5,232 bases of DNA, from NCBI GenBank assembly GCA_002327965.1, contig DCVB01000078.1, positions 1 to 5,232 on the forward strand, written 5' to 3'. The position numbers and the translations under genes are program-made. Origin of the DNA: Candidatus Aminicenantes bacterium UBA2199. Its GTDB lineage: Bacteria > Acidobacteriota > Aminicenantia > UBA2199. The notes below the pieces were generated by a model. That model was not told the origin of the DNA and did no database searches. It saw only the letters and a list, made by a program, of their open reading frames with translations. Positions 1 through 5,232 of the stretch are shown here, one piece after another; within the stretch, counting starts at the first letter, position 1; each line of letters opens with the position of its first letter.

Positions 1-2868
1 GTAAGCCTGTACAAGGTCGAATGGAAATGGTGGTGGGACAAGAGCGGTGACTCGCTGGCGCAGTATGTCGCCAACACCAGCCACGTGCCCGTCCTGAAGG
101 GCGAGGTGGCGACGCGCGACGGGACAGGGCAATGGAAATTCCAGATCAAGTACCCGCAGTGGGGCCGCTACCTGGTGCGTGTGGTCGACCCGCAGGGCGG
201 CCACGCCTCCGGCCAGACCATCTACATCGATTGGCCGGGTTGGGCCGGCCGTGCCCGCGAGGAAAAGGGCAGCGGCGCCACGCGGCTGAATTTCAGCGCC
301 GACAAGGAGCGCTACCTGGTTGGAGAAAAGGCGACCATCTTCCTCCCCGACGCCCCGCAGGGCCGGGCGCTGGTGTCGCTGGAAAACAACTCGAAGATCC
401 TGAAGCAGATGTGGGTGAGTACGCAAGCCGGCGAGAACCGCTTTACGATCGATCTCGACGAGAGCATGAGCCCCAACATCTATGTGCATGTCACCCTGCT
501 ACAGCCGCACTCGGGCAAGAAAAGCGATACGCCCATTCGTCTCTACGGCGTGATCCCGGTCATGGTGGAAAATCCCGGCACGCGGCTGGAGCCTCAGGTC
601 AACGTGGCCGACGAGCTGAAGCCGCTCGAGGAGTTCAAGGTGACGGTGGGGGAAAAAACCGGGCGGGCCATGACCTATACGCTGGCCGTGGTCGACGAGG
701 GGCTGCTGGGGCTGACGCGCTATGCCGCCCCTGACCTGCGCAAGCGCTTCTACAGCCGCGAAGCGCTGGGCGTCCTCACCTGGGACCTCTTTGACAATGT
801 GGCCGAGGCCTATGGTGCCGACCTGTCGCGCCTGCTGGCGCTCGGCGGCGACGAGGAGGGCACTGGCGCGGGTGCCGAGAAAAAACAGCAGCGCTTCCCG
901 CCCGTCGTCCTCTTCGCCGGCCCCTTCGCCCTGGAAGCCGGCAAGAAGGCGGAACACAGGTTCAAGATGCCGCAATACGTCGGGGCGGTGCGGGTCATGG
1001 CCGTGGCCGGCCGCGACGGCGCCTTCGGCGTCGCCGAGAAATCGGTGCCGGTGCGCCAGGACCTGATGATCCTGCCCACCCTGCCCCGGGTTGTGCGGCC
1101 GGGAGAGCAGTTCGACATGCCGGTGTCGGTGTTCGTCAGCCGCGCCGATATTCGCAGCGTGCAGGTCCAGGTCGAGCCCGGGGACAAGCTGCGGGTCGAC
1201 GGTCCGAGGATCAAGACCGTTGAATTCGCCAGGCCGGGCGACGTGATCGTCACTTTCCCCATGGCGGCGACCGCCCTCGGCCAGGGTTCCGTATATGTCA
1301 AGGCGGTAAGCGGCACGCGCAAGGCCGAGAGCCGCATCGCCATCCCCGTTCTGGCCAGCAACCCTAGGATCACGGAATCGTTCAGGGCCGACGTGGGGCC
1401 CGGTGAATCCCGAGAGATCCCGATCAGGGCCATCGGGATGAAGGGCACCAACGACGTGACCCTGGAGTTCTCGATGCTCCCCCCCTTCAACCTGCAGAAG
1501 CGGCTGCAGTTCCTTATCCAGTATCCCCACGGCTGCCTGGAGCAGACCCTGTCCACGGCGTTCCCCCAGTTGTACCTGAAATACCTGATCAAGCTGGACG
1601 CGGGGCAGCAGAAAAAGGTCGAGCAGTTCATCGCCACGGCCATCGAGAAAATGCGCGGCTTCCAGGCGCCCAGCGGCGGCTTTTCCTATTGGCCGGGTGA
1701 ATACGAGGTCCACCAGTGGACCTCTTCGTATGCCGGGTATTTTTTGCTGGAGGCGTCACGCCTGGGCTACCAGGTGCCGGCGGGCATGCTCGACTCTTGG
1801 AAAAAGCAGCAGAAGGCGCTGGCCAATTCCTGGACCGCCGCGCCGCAGCAGGGCCGCCTGGTCCAGGCCTTCCGCCTGTTCACCCTGGCGCAAGCCGGCG
1901 CCGCCGACCTGGGGGCCATGAACCGCCTGCGCGAGAGCAGCGATCTGGAGAGCGCCGCCTCCGTGCTGCTGGCGGCGGCTTTCCAGGCCGGTGGCCAGAG
2001 TGAGGCCGCCGACGACCTGCTGCGGAAATGCAAGTGGCAGGTGGAAAAATATCGCGACGATCATCGCACCTTCGGCTCCGAGTTCCGCGACAAGGCCGTC
2101 ATGGTGCGCACCCTGGTGCAAATGGGACAGTCGGGGCGCGCCAGGAAATATCTCGACGAGATCGTGGCGGCCATGGCCGCCGATACCTGGTACTCCACCC
2201 AGGAGACCGCCTACGGCCTCATGGCCGTGGCCGCGTATTACGGCGGCTCTCCGGCCAGGCCCTTCCGCTTCAAGCTGGGCTGGGACGGTGAATCTCCCCG
2301 CGAAGTGGAAGCCGCCGTCCCCTTTTTCCTCCAGGTCCATTCCCCCTTCAGCGCCATGGAACGCAAGCTGCGTATCGTCAACCCCGGGCAAGGCCCGCTG
2401 TACCTGACCGCTTATGCTTCCGGCATTCCTGCCGCCGGCGCCGAGAAAGCTCACGAGAACAACCTGCGCCTGGAGGTGGCCTACCAGGACAAGGACGGCG
2501 GGGCGCTGGATACGGCGCGCCTCACCCAGGGGAGCGACCTGCGCGTAAAGGTCAGCATCACCAACCTCAGCAAGGTCTCGCTGAACAATCTGGCCTTGAC
2601 CCATTTCATTCCCGCCGGCTGCCAGATCGCCAATCCCCGCCTCTTTGACGCCGAGCCCGACAGGGGCTATTACGACTACCAGGACGTCCGCGACGATCGC
2701 ATCTATACCTATTTCAACCTGGGCGCCGGCGCCAAAAAAATCTTCACGGTGGTGCTCAACGCCTCGTACAGCGGCCGTTTCTATCTGCCGGGCATCAGCG
2801 TGGAATCGATGTATGACGCGGATTTCCACGCCAATACCAGCGGGAGATGGGTGGAGATTGTCCGCTGA
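1..2868 (+). CDS. yfhM: Thioester-type bacterial alpha-2-macroglobulin, C-terminal part (5' end outside window)
   Basis: Large periplasmic protease trap. A protease cuts the bait region, the protein changes shape, and an exposed thioester binds the protease covalently. The frame is open from base 1 (encoding VSLYKVEWKWWW, typical mid-protein sequence), so the GTG at 85 is an internal codon and the true start is upstream. Counting the first codon as residue 1, 955 residues are visible: macroglobulin-like/bait-region-domain beta sequence at about 96-260, with the conserved AVVDEGLLGLT around 230; a charged Gly-rich linker at 282-298; the A2M core domain at about 299-375 (FAGPF at 305, MAVAG at 333); the thioester domain at about 485-745, with PHGCLEQ (Cys512, Gln515) and GGFSYWPG at 559-566; and the bacterial MG10 domain at about 821-955. 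E. coli YfhM is about 1650 residues, so roughly 700 or more N-terminal residues are missing here, including the expected lipoprotein signal. The intact thioester and adjacent pbpC favour the YfhM class over the thioester-less YfaS class. No frameshift or internal stop is seen. Class assignment is secure; specific target proteases are unknown. Confidence 0.95.
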   Translation, partial: VSLYKVEWKWWWDKSGDSLAQYVANTSHVPVLKGEVATRDGTGQWKFQIKYPQWGRYLVRVVDPQGGHASGQTIYIDWPGWAGRAREEKGSGATRLNFSADKERYLVGEKATIFLPDAPQGRALVSLENNSKILKQMWVSTQAGENRFTIDLDESMSPNIYVHVTLLQPHSGKKSDTPIRLYGVIPVMVENPGTRLEPQVNVADELKPLEEFKVTVGEKTGRAMTYTLAVVDEGLLGLTRYAAPDLRKRFYSREALGVLTWDLFDNVAEAYGADLSRLLALGGDEEGTGAGAEKKQQRFPPVVLFAGPFALEAGKKAEHRFKMPQYVGAVRVMAVAGRDGAFGVAEKSVPVRQDLMILPTLPRVVRPGEQFDMPVSVFVSRADIRSVQVQVEPGDKLRVDGPRIKTVEFARPGDVIVTFPMAATALGQGSVYVKAVSGTRKAESRIAIPVLASNPRITESFRADVGPGESREIPIRAIGMKGTNDVTLEFSMLPPFNLQKRLQFLIQYPHGCLEQTLSTAFPQLYLKYLIKLDAGQQKKVEQFIATAIEKMRGFQAPSGGFSYWPGEYEVHQWTSSYAGYFLLEASRLGYQVPAGMLDSWKKQQKALANSWTAAPQQGRLVQAFRLFTLAQAGAADLGAMNRLRESSDLESAASVLLAAAFQAGGQSEAADDLLRKCKWQVEKYRDDHRTFGSEFRDKAVMVRTLVQMGQSGRARKYLDEIVAAMAADTWYSTQETAYGLMAVAAYYGGSPARPFRFKLGWDGESPREVEAAVPFFLQVHSPFSAMERKLRIVNPGQGPLYLTAYASGIPAAGAEKAHENNLRLEVAYQDKDGGALDTARLTQGSDLRVKVSITNLSKVSLNNLALTHFIPAGCQIANPRLFDAEPDRGYYDYQDVRDDRIYTYFNLGAGAKKIFTVVLNASYSGRFYLPGISVESMYDADFHANTSGRWVEIVR
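841..894 (+). other. Putative protease bait segment of the alpha-2-macroglobulin
   Basis: Residues 281-298 form a Gly/Glu-rich, low-complexity stretch (GGDEEGTGAGAEKKQQR) between the conserved bait-region-domain sequence and the A2M core domain that begins at RFPPVVLFAGPF. It contains acidic residues, small residues and a basic KK..R cluster (294, 295, 298), which would offer sites to several protease types. It lies about 215 residues before the thioester Cys, roughly where the bait lies in known macroglobulins. Known bait regions are flexible and poorly conserved, which fits. It could instead be only a domain linker; the bait role is inferred. Confidence 0.45.
1534..1545 (+). other. Thioester motif CLEQ in the alpha-2-macroglobulin
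   Basis: The codons TGC CTG GAG CAG encode Cys-Leu-Glu-Gln within the context YPHGCLEQ. In this family the Cys thiol and the Gln side chain join as an internal beta-cysteinyl-gamma-glutamyl thioester. After bait cleavage it becomes exposed and reacts with nucleophiles on the attacking protease. Both bonding residues are present, so this copy should be competent for covalent trapping, unlike YfaS-type proteins that lack the motif. Confidence 0.93.
2843..2867 (+). promoter_or_regulatory. Translation start region of pbpC, overlapping the end of the macroglobulin gene
   Basis: The pbpC frame has an in-frame TGA at 2814-2816, and the first start codon after it is ATG at 2847, so initiation must lie between there and the membrane segment. 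The GGAG at 2843-2846 directly abuts this ATG and is too close to act as a normal Shine-Dalgarno for it. A second GGAG at 2853-2856 is spaced 8 bases before an in-frame CTG at 2865. Ribosomes ending the upstream gene at TGA 2866-2868 would arrive at this site, so coupled re-initiation is likely. The ATG is kept as the default start; the CTG would remove only six residues. Confidence 0.5.
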
Positions 2869-5210
2869 GAGCATTCATCCGCCGGCGCTATAAGACGCTC
2901 CTGCTTTTGGGGGGAGGCGCCCTGCTCCTGGGACTGCTGGGCTGGTGGGCGAAGCCCCGCGTCCTGTTCAACGATTCTCTGTCGCCGGTTCTGTTCTCGG
3001 CTGACGGCCGGCTGCTTGGCGCCCGCCTGGCCGCTGACGAGCAATGGCGCTTCCCGAGGCTGAAGGCGGTTCCGCAGCGTTTTTTCCAGGCCCTGCTGCA
3101 GTACGAGGATCGTCGCTTCTATCGCCACCGCGGCGTCGACCTGCAGGCCACGGCCCGGGCCCTGTGGACGAACGCCAGGAAGGGCCGCGTGGTCAGCGGC
3201 GGCAGCACCCTGACCATGCAGGTGGTGCGCATCGCCCGCAAGAACCCGCGGCGCACCTACCGGGAAAAGATCATTGAAATGTTCCTGGCCCTGCGCCTTG
3301 AGCTCTCCAGCTCGAAAAAAGAGATCCTGGACCTGCATGCGGCCAACGCTCCCTTCGGGGGAAATATTGTGGGCATCGATGCGGCCGCCTGGCTTTATTT
3401 TAACCGCGGCCCCGAGGCTCTCAGTTGGGCCGAAGCCGCTTTCCTGGCGGTCCTGCCGAACGATCCCAAGCTGATCGCCGGCGAAGGCCGGCGCCGGCAG
3501 CTCAAAACCAAGCGTGACCGGCTGCTGCGGCGCCTGCTGCAAATAAATATTCTTTCGCCCCTGGAGTGCGACTTGGCCGAGGCCGAGCCCCTGCCGCCCG
3601 GGGCGCGCCTGGTGCCGCGGCTGGCGCCCCATCTTCTCGATACCCTGGCGGCGCGTTCCGGGCCAAAACGGCCGTTCCTGTCCTTCATCCGCCCCGGGCT
3701 GCAGGAGACGCTGAACCGCATCCTGCAGGCGAACGGCGACCGCCTGCTGCGCGGCAATATCCGCAACCTGGCCGTCCTGGTCATCGACAACCGCCAGGGA
3801 GCGGTGGTGGCCTATGCGGGAAACGTCAGCCGCGCCGGGGCCGAGCACGGGCAGGACGTGGACCTGGTGCGCTCCCCGCGCAGCACCGGCAGCATCCTCA
3901 AGCCCTTCCTTTACGCCGCCATGCTTCAGGAAGGTGGATTGACGCCGGCCACCCTGCTGGCCGACACCCCGGTGCATTTCGCCGGCTATGTGCCCGAGAA
4001 TTTCGACCGCCGCTTCCGCGGTGCCGTGCCGGCGCGCGATGCGCTGGCCTGGTCGCTGAACATTCCCGCCATCCGCATGCTGCAGCAGTTCGGCATTCCC
4101 CGTTTTTACAATCTGCTGAAGAAATGGGGGCTCTCTACCCTGTCCCGCCCTCCCGGCGGCTATGGCTTGACCCTTGTCCTCGGCGGGGCCGAAGGGACGC
4201 TGTTCGATATCACCAGGCTCTACGCCGGTCTGGCACAGCTCGCCCTGGGCGACGCCGTTCCCCGGCGCGAGGTCCGCCTGCTGCAGGACGAACCGCCCCG
4301 CAAGTCACCCATGACCGATCTGGGCCCGGCCGCCGCCTATCTCACGCTGGAGGCGCTGACCGAGGTAAACCGCCCCGACCAGGAGGGCTTCTGGAAGCAG
4401 TTCTCCTCCTCCAGGTGGGTGGCCTGGAAGACCGGCACGAGCTTCGGATTGCGCGACGCCTGGGCAGTGGGCGTGACGCCGGCGTACACGGTCGGCATCT
4501 GGGCGGGCAACGCCGACGGCGAAGGCAACCCCGACCTGACCGGATTGTCCACGGCGGCCCCGGTGCTGTTCGAGGTCCTGCAGGCGCTGGATACGGGCGG
4601 GGCCATTCCCGCCCCGCGCCTGTGGCTGAAGAAACTCCGTGTCTGCCGCGATTCGGGCTTCCTGGCCGGCGAACTCTGCCCGGCCGTCAGCGTGGACATG
4701 CCCCGGCAAAGCCATTTCCAGCAGGCGTGCCCCTTTCACCAGTTGGTGCACCTGGACGCCAAGCGGCGCTTCCGGGTCGATTCGAGCTGCGAGTCGCCGG
4801 CGCGCATGGTGCACGAACCGTGGTTCGTCCTGCCGCCGGTGCAGGAATATTATTACCGGCGCAGCCATCCCGATTACCGTCCGCTGCCCCCTTTTCGCGG
4901 CGATTGCTCCGGTCTTTTGCAGTCCGAGGCGGGGAGGCAGGTCATCAGCCTTGTCTATCCCGACCTGAAGACCGCGGTCTATGTCCCCGTCGACCTGGAC
5001 GGTCGCGCCGGCCAGGTGGTGTTCGAGGCCGTCCATCGCCGCCCCGAGACCGTGATCTTCTGGCACCTGGGCGACCGCTACCTGGGCGCCACCCGCCAGT
5101 TCCACCAGCTGGCGCTGAGCCCCGGCCCCGGCGAACACGTGCTGGTGCTCGTCGACGAGGACGGCCACCGCCTCGAGCGCCGTTTCCGCGTGCTGAACCG
5201 CGAACGGTAA
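2847..5210 (+). CDS. pbpC: Penicillin-binding protein 1C, bifunctional glycosyltransferase/transpeptidase
   Basis: Inner-membrane-anchored peptidoglycan synthase that polymerises lipid II into glycan strands and carries a D,D-transpeptidase fold for cross-linking. At 787 residues it is close to E. coli PbpC (about 770). Residues 1-16 are basic and cytoplasmic, and 17-35 form one membrane segment. The GT51 domain at about 55-235 shows EDRRFYRHRGVD (catalytic Glu87), GGSTLTMQ at 118-125, REKIIE ending at Glu144, and APFGGN at 168-173. The transpeptidase domain at about 310-580 has SILK (nucleophile Ser349, Lys352), SLN at 403-405 and KTGT at 528-531, so all three active-site motifs are intact. 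A Cys-containing linker at 600-690 leads to the BiPBP_C domain at about 690-785, a beta-sandwich typical of the PbpC class that separates it from PBP1a/1b. The gene overlaps the macroglobulin gene by 22 bases, as in the common yfhM-pbpC pair, suggesting wall repair after an envelope breach. In E. coli, PbpC transpeptidase activity has been hard to show, so cross-linking by this copy is inferred from motifs only. Confidence 0.97.
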   Translation: MGGDCPLRAFIRRRYKTLLLLGGGALLLGLLGWWAKPRVLFNDSLSPVLFSADGRLLGARLAADEQWRFPRLKAVPQRFFQALLQYEDRRFYRHRGVDLQATARALWTNARKGRVVSGGSTLTMQVVRIARKNPRRTYREKIIEMFLALRLELSSSKKEILDLHAANAPFGGNIVGIDAAAWLYFNRGPEALSWAEAAFLAVLPNDPKLIAGEGRRRQLKTKRDRLLRRLLQINILSPLECDLAEAEPLPPGARLVPRLAPHLLDTLAARSGPKRPFLSFIRPGLQETLNRILQANGDRLLRGNIRNLAVLVIDNRQGAVVAYAGNVSRAGAEHGQDVDLVRSPRSTGSILKPFLYAAMLQEGGLTPATLLADTPVHFAGYVPENFDRRFRGAVPARDALAWSLNIPAIRMLQQFGIPRFYNLLKKWGLSTLSRPPGGYGLTLVLGGAEGTLFDITRLYAGLAQLALGDAVPRREVRLLQDEPPRKSPMTDLGPAAAYLTLEALTEVNRPDQEGFWKQFSSSRWVAWKTGTSFGLRDAWAVGVTPAYTVGIWAGNADGEGNPDLTGLSTAAPVLFEVLQALDTGGAIPAPRLWLKKLRVCRDSGFLAGELCPAVSVDMPRQSHFQQACPFHQLVHLDAKRRFRVDSSCESPARMVHEPWFVLPPVQEYYYRRSHPDYRPLPPFRGDCSGLLQSEAGRQVISLVYPDLKTAVYVPVDLDGRAGQVVFEAVHRRPETVIFWHLGDRYLGATRQFHQLALSPGPGEHVLVLVDEDGHRLERRFRVLNRER

Positions 5211-5232
5211 CCACAAAGAATCCGCAGGGGCG

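Noticed and set aside
85..87. GTG as the start codon of the macroglobulin gene
   Set aside because: The same frame is open to base 1 and encodes family-like sequence (LYKVEWKWWW) upstream, so this is an internal Val codon of a gene cut by the window edge.
499..1713. Long open frame on the - strand (404 codons), with similar long - strand frames at 1756-2874, 2781-3977 and 4305-5216
   Set aside because: They lie opposite strongly conserved coding sequence. The translations are rich in Arg, Gly, His and Gln with no recognisable domain, as expected for the reverse of GC-rich genes.
2734..2740. Run of seven A near the end of the macroglobulin gene as a programmed slippage site
   Set aside because: A -1 slip enters the pbpC frame but meets TGA at 2814-2816, so no fusion results. 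A +1 slip gives only an unrelated tail ending near 2893. The zero-frame protein is family-like to its end, so slippage is not needed to explain anything.
3478..3500. GC-rich palindromic sequence around GCCGGCGCCGGC inside pbpC
   Set aside because: It lies in frame within conserved coding sequence in a GC-rich gene and encodes a Gly-Arg-Arg-Arg stretch. Such short palindromes are expected by chance at this composition.
5211..5232. Possible terminator or new gene start after pbpC
   Set aside because: Only 22 bases are available, and they contain no stem-loop, T-run, start codon with ribosome site, or recognisable motif.

Overview
The window is a compact two-gene stretch of GC-rich bacterial chromosome (about two thirds G+C by eye). 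Both genes are on the + strand and almost every base is coding. No RNA gene, mobile element, repeat array or CRISPR is visible. The host must be a diderm (Gram-negative-type) bacterium, because both products belong to the periplasm and cell envelope. The motif wording of both proteins (PHGCLEQ in the first; RSTGSILKPF, NADGEG and a YYY/PLPPFR tail in the second) recalls, from memory, the branch seen in Bacteroidetes and some other non-proteobacterial diderms. The base composition is unusually GC-rich for Bacteroidetes, so the phylum is left open.

Bases 1-2868 hold the C-terminal 955 residues of a bacterial alpha-2-macroglobulin of the thioester (YfhM/ECAM) class; its start lies before the window. 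Visible parts, in order, are macroglobulin-like beta domains with the bait-region domain, a charged Gly-rich linker that may be the protease bait, the A2M core domain, the thioester domain with an intact CLEQ motif, and the bacterial MG10 C-terminal domain. Bases 2847-5210 hold a complete penicillin-binding protein 1C (PbpC), with a membrane anchor, GT51 glycosyltransferase, transpeptidase and BiPBP_C C-terminal domains. All key catalytic residues are present.

The two genes overlap by 22 bases and are almost certainly co-transcribed and translationally coupled. The yfhM-pbpC pairing is known across many bacteria. The usual interpretation is a defence-and-repair pair: the macroglobulin traps proteases that breach the outer membrane, and PbpC repairs peptidoglycan. 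The last 22 bases (5211-5232) follow the pbpC stop and show no hairpin, terminator or start. I found no convincing sign of an undescribed system; the more interesting points are the putative bait segment, the overlap and start arrangement, a periplasmic cysteine cluster in PbpC, and the mismatch between motif style and GC content.
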